The notes under the pieces are model-generated. The model was not told the DNA's origin. It searched no databases and was given only the letters and a program-made list of their open reading frames with translations. The translations under genes and the position numbers were made by a program. Shown here in pieces: positions 12,061 through 23,229 of a stretch of 64,000 bases of DNA; the first letter of the stretch is position 1; each line of letters opens with the position of its first letter. The stretch is from Cymodocea nodosa (lineage: Eukaryota > Streptophyta > Magnoliopsida > Alismatales > Cymodoceaceae). The stretch lies in NCBI GenBank assembly GCA_036874045.1, contig JAZBRI010000011.1, forward strand, positions 12,158,501 through 12,222,500, read 5' to 3'.

Positions 12061-14218
12061 CTCCTCCGCTCTCCCGTCACTTCGCCCTCTGTCCGACCCT
12101 AAGCTGTGACTGCGTGTTTTGCGTGGTCCGGCTGGAACACTTGGATAAACGTGGTCCGGTCTGGTTGAATTCCGATACAATTTTTAATTATTTTACACTT
12201 TTATTTACAATATTAACTGATATAATCTATTGCCTGTAAAGATTAACTTTTATTTAATTTACAAATAATAGATGAAATTTAACTATAAAGACCTTTAAGT
12301 TACCAATTTTTTTCATATATTATCATGGCTTTGACCTCACATTTCTTCCTATATTTAAATGACAAATGAATGTAACAAAAGCGACAATCCAGTATAGTTA
12401 AAAAATTAATATTAAATGATTTTTCATAACAATTTAAAGGGTTAAGGGTCGAAAAATACATTCCTCTCCCTTTTTGTATTGGGCAAATGCTGAACAAAAT
12501 ACATAAGCATCTTTAAAAACATTGGAAAAAAATTTTAACTTTTTCCCTTCCAGTATTTTCATGATAGGTAAACATCCTCTAAGAACTTTTTCATTAGATT
12601 CTGGTTAAAGTTTGTTCATGCACAGACGGAAAATAAATTTTATCTACAGTTGAAAAAAAAAAATTCTGATCCTAAGTTCAGAATCCTTTGAAATTCAAAC
12701 ATGCAGTAATCATTTTAACTAAAATTTTATTTTATTATGGTAACATAATGTTCCTATTTTACAATTTCAACTAAGATCTTCTAATTTTAAATTTTTTGTT
12801 CTTAAAAATAATCATTAAATACATAGACGTAGATATATTATTATATTTTTGCATTACTTGATTTTGATAAATGATATATAAAAATCTAATTTTATAGCAT
12901 GTTAATTGATTGCTATAAGTAATTAATTTATTGATTAGTTATATTTTAGTTAATTACTTTGATTCATTAATTAAAAATTAATTATATTTAATTTTATAAC
13001 ATACACGAACATCTAAATTTTAATTTCCAAAATTTCATAAAATTTAAATTCTATCATATTCAATTATGAATGTACTGACAAATCTTAAGAGATAAATTAA
13101 TGATTGAACCATCAAGATTATTTAAATAATCAAAATAAAGTTGATTGTTTAAACAATTGGTTGCTATTTTTGACACGCAAAAATTGGTTGCTATGTCCGG
13201 CAATTATCGTCGGTTCCAATGGATTTAGTTTGGAATTTTTTAAAATACCTTCGAATAAAAGGATATTTTAAAAAATAGAAGGAAAATAAACAATGAAATA
13301 TTTGCGATGAATAAGGAAAATTTTAGAAAAGAGAATAGAAGAAGACAGTGAAATTACATTAGTAATGAAAAAGAACCAGTACAGTAAAAGGCCAATGGAA
13401 CATATGTAAAAAAGGAGACATGTGTCTTAACAATGGCATACTTGTGATCGAAGTGTCACGACTATAATAATATTCTTCAAAATTAAAGGGTATATGCATA
13501 AATTTACCAAGATAAAGACACTAATATAAAATCAATACCTCATTTTTCTACGTGGATGAACTTAGCAACTATTATAGGCTACAACTACAACTACATTTGA
13601 GAAAAAAAAAACATTAGGTTTATTCCTAGACAATACTAGGATGATGTCAAACACATACACTTCACGTCTATTTTAGAACATATTTTTTCAAAAGATATAA
13701 ATTTTTTAAATAACAATAATATTAAAAAAATTGCCGCATATGAGCATAAAACTTTACTAGACTCGCTCAAATCTCTTTTTGTCAGTTAGATTCTTATGGA
13801 TCGAGGCTTTTGAAAGTTTCAAATCAATGCCTACATTTAAAAAAAATAAATCAATTGATCATGAACAAATTATATATATTCACACCGATTATTCAGACAT
13901 TAAATGGATGTGAAGTCTTTCGTTCAGGTGATAAATTTACGTGTAGATGAAGGTACGGAACTAACAAAAAGTGTAATTATTTTTTACTTTAATTTAAAAG
14001 GAAAAAATTGAATTTAAACTCAATAAAAATTAATATTATGAAAAATAAAATATAAGTTGGTATGAAATTTAACGAAAATTCAAATTCCAAACTTACCAAA
14101 AAAAAATGGAAGGAGATAAGTGAAAAAAGGAAATTTAAAAAAACGTCGAAAATGAGAAGAATGCAGCGAAGGCGGGGTGAATCAAGACCGTCGGTTGCGA
14201 ATTACAATATGCAATTCC
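12061..14218. other. Intergenic spacer between the divergent UBP and SUMO genes
   Basis: The first about 120 bp (12061-12180) are GC-rich 5' leader and core promoter of the minus-strand UBP gene, with no clear TATA box. The remainder is very AT-rich with long A/T runs. No convincing gene, RNA gene or full mobile element was recognised. A short lysine-rich open frame at 14062-14355 has no homology that I recognise and overlaps the SUMO promoter. Confidence 0.6.
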
Positions 14219-14241
14219 CATCTTACCCCGGATTCCAAACA

Positions 14242-14250
14242 TTTATAAAT
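14242..14250 (+). promoter_or_regulatory. TATA box of SUMO copy 1
   Basis: TTTATAAAT lies 131 bp upstream of the start codon and is conserved in copy 2 at 23108-23116. Between it and the ATG is a C/T-rich leader typical of a plant 5' UTR. It lies only about 25 bp inside the duplicated block, so the copies share a core promoter but not distal regulatory DNA. Confidence 0.6.
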
Positions 14251-14380
14251 TCCACTTTTGAAATCTCCCGCTTTAAAATGCCCAACCACTCTCCTCCGTC
14301 CCGTGGTCGTCGGCTCCTCATCGTGCTTTCACTCTCCTCCCTTTCACATCTGTGACTTCTGTAAATTTTAGGTATAGACG

Positions 14381-17300
14381 ATGTCAGGGGTCACACAGGG
14401 GGAAGATAAGAAGCCCGGGGAACAAGGAGTGCACATCAATCTCAAAGTCAAGGGTCAGGTAACATCCTTCTCACTTGATCTTCTTATATCATTTTCTGAT
14501 TTTTTTTTTTGCGGCTTTATGTCTATGGATGTGTGAGATTCTTTTTTTGGTTCTTCTTTGGATGTGCAAAGTTTGTAGATTTGTTGGTGTTTTGGGTTTT
14601 CTGTTGTGCTACGCTGTTTCGATGTTGTTGGGTTGGAGTTGTGACCGCGTGATGTCCTTGAGTTTCCTGTGTGTTTGAGTGTTTTGGAATCTTTTGTATG
14701 CATAAAGTCGAAGCTTTGGGTTGCGATCTCGATTGGCTGTGCACTTTAGGTAGTTGGTTTTTTCTTGCATTTTCTTCAAAGAATATTTCCTAGAAAATGA
14801 CTTGTGAAAAAATACGTGCAAATTGCAGGTGAATACGTTCTAGAATTATGATTTTTATTGAGAAAGATTATATTTAAATAATATACATATAACTTACATC
14901 ATACATAATTCGAAAAGTAAAGAATAATGCAATTTGAAGATCCTAAAAACTATGTTAAATATTATGTATCCACATCAATTTGTCGATAGAACGATCATTT
15001 TAGTGGTTGAAATTTTCACGATACGCTTACCCGACATGAGTTTCAGAATCATAATATGCATCTGATGTTTTTATACTCATGAGAGGCCTTTTCTGGAATT
15101 CCATAATGTGGCTGGTCGTTCAGGTCACCTATTCCCTTTACGTATAAGGTAATTTAACTCCATATATACACGTTAACTACCAGTGGATTGATTTACTTTG
15201 ATGGTTTATACGTAAGTGTATATTTCTTAGATTCTATTTTGTGACTTCAAAATCACAATTTTATCCCCTTGCCTCCTTTCAAGGTTATTTTGGAAATCAT
15301 ACTAAAAGTGTCAGTCGTGTTCTCCCAGATCTGCTTAAAACTAGATTAAGGACATTGTATTTTTAAGTTGGATTGCTGCAGAGCGTTTGATGTTGTATTT
15401 TTGGTAGCATGTAAAGAGTTTTCAGTGCAATGTTTATGATGGAAGTTGCTATTGACATATCAATCTAAAACTTCGTCGGGGTTGCATTTTTTTTAATTTT
15501 AAAGTAGTATTGACGCTTTTTTTTGATACATTTGGTCAATTTTCATCTATCCTTTTAAATTTATGGTGTTGCCTTTAGTTCGGGTGGTAGAATGCATGTA
15601 CCATGTTTGTCATCCTGTGAATAAAAAATAAAAGTAATATTGTCGTGTATGTCCAACACTGTGATTCATTTCCAGGTTTTGTCTATTTTCATGCTATATT
15701 GTAGATTTTTTCCCAAAGCGCTGTGAGCTTATTTTGTTGTTCATCAATATGGAAATTTCTAAAATATCGTGTCTTTGTGCTTAAATTAGAACCTGTGGCC
15801 GTATTCAATTTTCTTTAGTTTTTGGTAAGAAAATTATGCATAGTTTAATTAGGTATGGATATGAGTGAACATTACATTACATTAACGAACACTTATTCTT
15901 ACCTTATTTTTAGAAGTGGATCTTAGCCTTACATTTTAGTGGGCACCAGGGTGGGTATAAATCTGTATTTTCTATGTCTACCCTAATCCACTTTTTATAC
16001 ACGATAGTGTAAGTGGGTAATCTGTAACATTTTTATTTTTATAGAAAAATTCAAAAGTCACAACTCTACATATATGTTTAATTGAAAAAAGTCTATTGGA
16101 AAATTTTTTGCTAAATACCGTGTTCTACATAAAGTGAACCTTTACAAATGTCAACATTTACATTTGCTTTACACGTGTACACGAGTGTGTACGCACGTGA
16201 AATCTCTTTTGCATCAATGTATCATTTAACTTGGGTAAATGGGTAAGAGGATGCAAGTATTCCAAACACTCTTATGTGTCCCCTCATCTACAAGGTAAAA
16301 TGTGTATGGCGTAAATGAGCAATTTGGTAGAGACCCATATTAAACAAAGTGGGTAGGTTATGTACCTGCCCCATTTACAGGCCTGTATAAGATGTGTTAG
16401 AAGGAATGGATATTTGACTAGCTAAAATTTTAAAGCAACAAGGTTGTTTTTGAATCCAAATATTTTCAAAGTCAAATTAGTTTTCATAAAATAATTTTTG
16501 TAGTTCCTTTTAGTTTTTCACACTTTATTTGTTCTTCACTGCCTTTTTATATATGCGGGGCACTTTAAAGCAGTAGGCGATCTTCTTTTTGATGAACATC
16601 AAGTGACTTATCAAGTTGGAGCGTTTGTGATCAAACTTCATGTTATTTTTCCTTCTCTTAGTCTAGAAATCTTCTTTTCAGGTTATTATTATTTACATTG
16701 TGAAGTGATGAATTAAGAAGAAGAAAATTGCCACCATGAGTAGATTATATATTTTTTAAGTTTAAGTTGGAGAAATAAAATCGTTGATGGCTATTGTAGT
16801 TTTTACGGTTCTCCCTCTGTCATTTTCTCTAGAACTTCAATGCCTCCTTTCCAATTGATTTTCCTGAAAGTTCTTAAGTCCAATTGTTGGATTGTAGCCA
16901 AGACTGGGATTTACTTTGTCGGTAAGTGTCGACGTGTTGAAGTCTAACGTGGTTTTCCTGTCCATCAATTTTCGATTATTTGTCTATTAGTAAGGTGAAG
17001 TTAGAAGGTGGAGTTTCTTTTTGTTGGATGGAAGGACGCTGATGACGTACACGTCCAAATAATCTCACCATCGACCATGCGTATTTCATGACGTGGGGTG
17101 GCTCATTTATGAATGTTTTCTTCTTCTTCTTTTTTGTTGGGGTGAGAGGGAGGGGGAGGGATGGCTACTTTTTGTGTGTCACACGTGTTTGAGTAATTCA
17201 CTTCCAGAGTATTTATGGTTGATTTAATTTGTTCGTTGCAGGATGGAAATGAGGTGTTTTTCAAGATCAAGCGCAGTACCCAGCTGAAAAAACTTATGAA

Positions 17301-17552
17301 TGCTTACTGTGACAGGCAATCTGTAGATTTTAATTCCATTGCTTTCCTGTTCGATGGGCGAAGGCTCCGTGGAGAGCAGACTCCGGATGAGGTAATTTCG
17401 GTTTTAGAGGAAATCAACATCTAACCTTTAAAACCTCGTATTTATTAACACTACACTACCACTGTTGTTGCCATCAGCTTGAAATGGAAGATGGAGATGA
17501 AATCGATGCTATGCTACACCAGACTGGTGGTTGCCCAAGTGCTGCTGTTTAG
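14381..17552 (+). CDS. SUMO1: Small ubiquitin-like modifier (SUMO), copy 1, 100 aa precursor
   Basis: SUMO is covalently attached to lysines of mostly nuclear target proteins after its C-terminal tail is removed by a SUMO protease. The exons are 14381-14458, 17242-17391 and 17478-17552, all with GT/AG borders and phase-0 introns (26, 50 and 24 codons plus stop). The flexible N-terminus (EDKKPGEQG) is followed by the beta-grasp fold: [69 protein letters not shown]. The cleavable diGly is at residues 93-94 and the tail to be removed is CPSAAV. Length and motifs match plant SUMO1/2-type proteins closely. A nearly identical gene lies 8.8 kb downstream (23230-26348). This copy keeps all conserved positions and is the more likely ancestral, functional gene. 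Confidence 0.96.
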
Positions 17553-17585
17553 ATCTCTTACTCTCTCCAATATTAACTCATGTAA

Positions 17586-18240
17586 AGAGTGGAGAGGGGA
17601 ATATGCTACCTTTCAGGATCCATATGGACATTATCCTTTCGTATGTTCGTCGACGTCGTGAACTGTAATGCTCGTCTCTTCTTGATCCGGAGATGCTCTT
17701 GTTGGTTGTCTTTAGCCTTCGGTTTCCATCCTGGATTCTCCTCGTTCTGAGCATGCCTTCATGAGCCTTTGGCGAGAAAAATAATATATATATATTGGCA
17801 TAAATAAAACGAAGAACTCTCCCACAGGTTCTATCTCAGTTCAGGTTTCTGATTCTGGATCGGCCTTGGATTTTGTTGTTCTACAGGTGTGATCGTGATT
17901 TGGTTTGTTTTTGTTGGTACGGAGAAATATATAAGGTTTTATGCTTGAACATTACCCCGTTCCTTTCTTTACGACCCGTTATCTTTATATCTTGTTTTAA
18001 TGGTTACTGAATACGATGAACAACACGTGGCTCTTCAATGCAGGGTACATTTGTTTAGTGTGACGAAAAAATCTGATTTTTAAGGGTATAAGTGTGATTG
18101 AAGGAGTAGATCTTTAAAGGGTAGTGCTGTGGTTGTGAAATAAAAGAGCAGTACCGTAGTTATAAATTAGAAATGAGTAATAAGTCAGGAATGAGGATTA
18201 ATGTGTGGTAAGAACTTTATTTCCTTTTATCTTTTTTAAT
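17586..18240. other. SUMO copy 1 3' flank
   Basis: The first few hundred bases have a balanced composition and probably include the 3' UTR. The segment becomes AT-rich toward 18240, where the tandem array begins. No other gene was recognised. Confidence 0.5.
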
Positions 18241-19121
18241 TTTATTCTTGAAGTGAAGTTGTAAATATATTAATATATATTACTTATATATCACGTATAT
18301 ATGATATATATTAATATATTACGCATATGCATATAATGTATTACATGTATTAATTATACGATAATTAGTATAATACATATATTGCGTACTCAATAAAACA
18401 ATAATTAACTACTAATAATATGGGAATTAATATTAATAGTAATATACATAATGATGATAGTTATCTTAATAATACGTATATTAATTTTAATAGTTATATT
18501 TATATTTATATTTACATATATGCATATATATTACTATAATAATAAAAATGTACTGTTCGGTGAAACCGAACAATTTATATATATTACATGTATATAACAT
18601 ATATTATGTTAATTAATATCTTACGTATATGTATGTAATGTATTACGTAATTAATAGTATAATAATTAACTTCTAATAATATGGCAATTAGTATTAATAG
18701 TAATATACCTAATGATTTTAGTAATCTTAATGATACATATATTAACATTAATACGAATATTTATATTTATATATATTACTATAATAAAAAATGTTCGATT
18801 TGACCAAACAAAGTGTTCTATTTCACCGGTGAAACCGAACAATTTATAAATATTAGTATATATTACACATATATAACATATATTATATTAATTAATATAT
18901 TATATAAGTAATACGTATTAATATTTATATATATTACATATATGAATATAACGTAATACATATATTAATAATTAATAATACAACAATTAATATAATATGT
19001 ATATTACGTAATTAATAATATAGTCAGAAACTACTAATACATTAATTAATACTAATAGTAATATACACAATAATGTCAGTAATCTTAATAATACGTATAT
19101 TAATTTTAATATCTATACTTT

Positions 19122-19153
<32 letters not shown>

Positions 19154-21180
19154 TTAGCTTCTCCCTCATGTGTGTGTGTGTGTGCATATATTAACGTATT
19201 ATTTTTTATGTCAAAATATACATCTTTTTAGATATTTATATTTTTGGTTTTCATTTTCTTTTATTCTAAAATATTTTGATTCCATAATTTTCATTTTGTT
19301 TTGGATACTTGTATTTTGTATTAAAAATTCTTTAATTTTCAACATTTTTGATATTTATTTTTAAAAAAATATTTTAAATATTTTAATTCCCCATTCTCAT
19401 TTTTTAGTACGTATCTCATTGTCTCCTCTCCGGCTTTCCGTTTAACATGTAGAAAATATTTATATTACGTATCTCACTTTTGATGTTAGTAATCTTAATA
19501 ATACGTATGTTAATTTGAATACCTTTATTAATATTTATATTTTTATATATTACTATTAATGTAATTATATTAATATAATAAAAAATGTATTATTCCGTTG
19601 ACTAAAACATTGTCCGGTTTCACGAAAAATTTATATATATTACGTATATAAGTAATACGTATTAATATAATATTATGTTAATACATATATATATATATTA
19701 CGTATATGTATATAACGTATTGCATATATTAATAATTACTAATACAGTAAATAGTATAATACGTATATTATGTTACTAGTAATACATTAATTAACTACTA
19801 ATAATACAGTCATTAATTTTAATAGTAATATACATAATGATGTTAGTAATTTTAATAATATGTATATTATTTTTAATACGTTTATTTATATGTATATTTA
19901 TGTATATATGTTATTATTAATATATATATATATTACTATAATAAAACAGTGTACCGTTCGTTTCGACCGAATCTTTGTTTGGTTTGTTTCACTAAACAAT
20001 TTATATATTTTTATATATAATAAAAGGTATTGCCTATGTAACATATATTATGTTAATTAATATATTACGTATACATGTGATATATATTAATATAATAATA
20101 TATTAATACTTAAATATATTATGTATATGAATATATTACATAACATATTACGTATATTAATAATTAATAATATGGTGATTAATATAATATGTATTTAATA
20201 ATATAGAAATTAACTACTAATAATACGTTAATTAATATTAATAGTAATATACATAAAGATGTTGGTAATCTTAATAATATGTATATTAATTTCAATACCT
20301 ATATTTATATTTATATTCAAGTATATATATTATTATTAATGTGTATATATTAATATAATAAAAAACGTACTATCTGGTTTGACCGGACATTTTTCCGGTT
20401 TCACCGAAAGGTTTATATATATTACCTATATATGTAATACTTATATATTATAAATACGTATATATATTATGTATATGTATATAACGTATTACGTACATTA
20501 ATAATTAGTAATACGGTAACTAATATTAATAGTAATATACGTAATGATGTTAGTGATCTTCATAATAAGTATATTAATTTTAATGCATATATTTATATTT
20601 ATAAATATGTATACTTATTACAATTAATGTACTGTTAGGTTTGACCGAACCTTTGTTCGGTTTGCTTAGACGTACAATTTATATATATTAATGTATATTA
20701 CGTCTATATAGCATATATTATGTTAATTAATATATTACGTATATGTATATAAGGTATTATGTATATTAATAATTAATAATATGATAATTAATATTAATAG
20801 TAATATACATAATGATGTTAGTATTCTTAATAAAATATATGTTAATTTTAATACCTATATTTATACTTATATTTAAGTATATATATTAATATAATAAAAA
20901 ATGTACTGTTCGGTTTGACCGAACCTTTGTCCGGTTTCACCAAATGCCCTTCTAGTTTCACCGAAACATTTATATATATTAACATATATTACGTATATAA
21001 GTAATATGTATTAAGATAATGATATATTAATACATGGTATTGTGTATACTAGTAGATAGTAATATCGTAACTAATATAATACATATATTACGTAATTAAT
21101 AATATAATATTTAACTACTAACAATACAATAATTAATTTTAATAGTAATTTAAGGAATGATGTTAGTGATCTTAATAACA
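18240..21180. repeat. AT-rich satellite-like tandem array with GC-rich palindromic cores
   Basis: About nine diverged units of about 260-420 bp are arranged head to tail. Each contains an ordered set of words: TTAATATTAATAGTAATATAC, ATAATGATGTTAGTAATCTT, AATACGTATATTAATTTTAA and TATATTTATATTTATAT. In most units this is followed by a short GC-richer core of the type GTACTGTTCGGTTTGACCGA ... TCCGGTTTCACCGAAA, then ATTTATATATATTACGTATA. The TTAGTAATCTT word recurs near 18460, 18720, 19075, 19490, 19848, 20268, 20555, 20825 and 21165. Cores occur near 18551, 18790, 19590, 19950, 20367, 20630 and 20900. TTCGGTTTGACCGAA is itself palindromic. The array fills most of the space between the two SUMO copies. 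Confidence 0.85.
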
Positions 21181-21980
21181 AGTTGCACAAACGTTCGTTG
21201 CCCAACGTTACGTCAAATTAAATTCTAAGTGTACAAATAAGTACTAAATTCTATTAAATATTTTTATCATCTATTTTACAAGTCGCAAATTCTAAAAATA
21301 GTCTAAAACCATGAAATATAACATCTTCAAGTATTGTTATTAAATCTAGAAGAAGATTTATTATATGGTAAAGTTTCCGATATATATGAAATTCATAAGG
21401 GATGACTTATAGTGGAAAGGGTATATTGTAACATTTTTAATACAGAGTTCTATTGAAAGATTTTTAATGACATAAATAATTTAAGTAAATATTTAACTAA
21501 ATTTGAATTTTAAAATATTAGAAAAAATAAAATAATTCAAACTCAACTTAGTTTTAATATTGATTGTAATATTTCATAATGACATTATGATATTAGAATG
21601 ACTTGGGAATTGCATATCGAATTTATTGTTCAAAATTTGTTTATTAATTTTAGTGATAATCAACATATTCAAAAATATATTTTACAAACATGCTGTCCAT
21701 AATTTAAAACTATTTATAAGAATACCACTAGACAATATATTATATGGTATGTAATAAGCTTAGAATGAAACTAATTTACATAATGAGTTTTATATATACT
21801 TTAATGACATGTACATCTAATATTTGAGAGGGAATAACTAAAGTATGACATTATTAATACTACATATTTTATTGATTATAATTAGATGTTACAGAAGAGA
21901 TTAATAGAATTTAGAAGAATAAATCATCATCATAATACTCAATTTTTTTTATGAACAATTTTGAAATTAAAGAAAAAATA
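21180..21980. other. AT-rich sequence, probably the N-terminal part of the decayed hAT element
   Basis: No open frame or clear protein similarity survives here. It directly precedes the recognisable hAT transposase segment and has the same composition, so it may be the degraded upstream part of that element. No terminal inverted repeats could be identified. Confidence 0.3.
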
Positions 21981-22375
21981 AGTAATATTACTTTTAATAA
22001 TATTCTTAGTAATAGTGCAACCATTCACATGCTTAAAAGTAGATTAACTCCACCACATGGTATTACTTTATTTCATTAAAAATGTACATACCATATAATT
22101 AATCTTATCATACAAGTTTATATGGAAGAAATAAAACATTTTGTTGAAAATATTAGAATTGCATTAACTTATATTATCTGCAGTGGTAAATGTTAACAAA
22201 ATTTTGATAAAGTATGTAATTTATTTGATTTTCCATATAATATATTTACTATTGATATTCCTCGTTGATGAAATTCATTGTATTTAATGTTACAAAATTA
22301 CTTACCTTATAAAAAACCAATAAAAGGTTATTATAATAGTAGAATTAATGACAATACAATACACAAGTATAAATA
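21980..22375 (+). mobile_element. Decayed hAT-family transposase fragment
   Basis: With a few stop codons, the plus strand reads through the signature part of hAT transposases. A segment equivalent to the conserved NASAN region (ILSNSATIHMLKSRL) is followed by CTYHIINLII (equivalent to C-x-AHILNLIV). EEIKHFVENIRIALTYI comes next, and then DIP-R-NSLYLMLQNYLPYKK (equivalent to DVPTRWNSTYLML). The TRWN motif is damaged. It lies between the satellite array and SUMO copy 2. The order of motifs and their spacing support the assignment although the copy is dead. Confidence 0.7.
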
Positions 22376-22385
22376 TATTCTCTTT

Positions 22386-22800
22386 CTCGACTTTCAGATC
22401 ATCGACGGTCCAAAAGTTTTCGTTGGTGCAGGCGATTTCCGTGAATCCCCCTTGCTCGACGTTACCGCTGCATATAGGAATTCGTTCGTTCCAGTGAAGT
22501 TTGCAGATCTTCGGTCGATTCCTTTCAACTGATCACTGCTTGCATCTTTGATCGATTCTACTCGTGACGTCACTCGAGAAAACTTGCCTAAATCTTCGAA
22601 ACCCACGGAAAGCTTGCATCCTTTCGTCTGATGGAGAAGCTTGAGCTCACTGGTCACTCGACGAAGTTGTGCTCGTTGGTAGTCGCCTGATATAACTACT
22701 TCCTGCCCCCACAAGGCTCGTGCTCGCTGGTTGTCGTTCGACAGAGCCCATCCTTGCCCGACGAAGCCCTAAACCCTTGTCTTCTAAACAAGAGGTACCA
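22386..22800. other. GC-rich island of unknown origin between the SUMO copies
   Basis: About 415 bp are abruptly GC-rich, with repeated CTCGACG, GCTCGTTGGT and GTCGTTCGAC words, inside otherwise AT-rich DNA. The segment begins right after a CTTTCAG acceptor-like site and ends with CGAAGCCCTAAACCCTTGTC, which resembles the leader of a plant gene. Two short open frames (22278-22532 plus, 22394-22714 minus) overlap in it, but neither resembles a family I know. It may be a fragment of another gene moved with the hAT element, or the leader of a lost gene. Confidence 0.4.
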
Positions 22801-23107
22801 TATCAACCAAATTGTGATTACTTTCCTATTTCAATTTTGTGTGATTTATTTGTTTCTTTGATGCGTTTAGATTTTTTATTTTTCACAAATAAATGCAAAC
22901 CTTTATAGCTATATCGATTTAATTATCTTGTCTTATTCTTTTTTAACTTTAGGTGGAAGAAGATATTACGTTTCACTGGTATCAGTTTCTTTAACCAAGA
23001 TATTAGTTTGATGCATTTAAGATATTAATTAGCTACGTCAATATCTTTTCAATATCAACATTTAGTTTATTAGTTAAAAATTCATATCTTACCCTGGATT
23101 CCAAACA

Positions 23108-23116
23108 TTTATAAAT
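23108..23116 (+). promoter_or_regulatory. TATA box of SUMO copy 2
   Basis: TTTATAAAT lies 114 bp upstream of the copy 2 start codon, identical to the copy 1 element. The leader between the TATA box and the ATG is shorter by a small deletion. Upstream of about 23088 the DNA is unrelated to that of copy 1, so distal regulation must differ. Confidence 0.55.
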
Positions 23117-23229
23117 TCCGCTTTAAAATGCCCAATCACTCTACTCGTCCCGTGGTCGTCGGCTCCTCATTGTGCTTTCACTCTCCTCCCTCTCACATCT
23201 GTGACTTCTGTAAATTTTAGGTATCGATG

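Larger units (their letters stand above)
14219..17585 (+). repeat. SUMO segmental duplication, copy 1
   Basis: This block is repeated nearly collinearly at 23088-26385. It includes the proximal promoter, exon 1, the whole 2.8-kb intron 1, exon 2, intron 2, exon 3 and about 30 bp of 3' flank. Intron 1 is so similar between copies (including long identical runs around 15100-15700 and 24000-24600) that the duplication must be recent. Sequence outside the two boundaries is unrelated. Confidence 0.9.

Noticed and set aside
11626..12102. 158-codon plus-strand open frame over UBP exon 1
   Set aside because: It overlaps UBP exon 1 and its donor on the other strand, and its sequence resembles no protein family. 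It is a compositional shadow.
18240..21180. CRISPR-like interpretation of the array with regularly spaced palindromic cores
   Set aside because: The host is a eukaryote, the units are hundreds of bases long and all parts of the unit repeat. There are no unique spacers, so this is a satellite-type array.
22278..22532. Open frame joining the hAT relic to the GC-rich island as one protein
   Set aside because: The hAT-like part ends at about 22375. The continuation has no similarity to transposase, and the junction looks like chance read-through.
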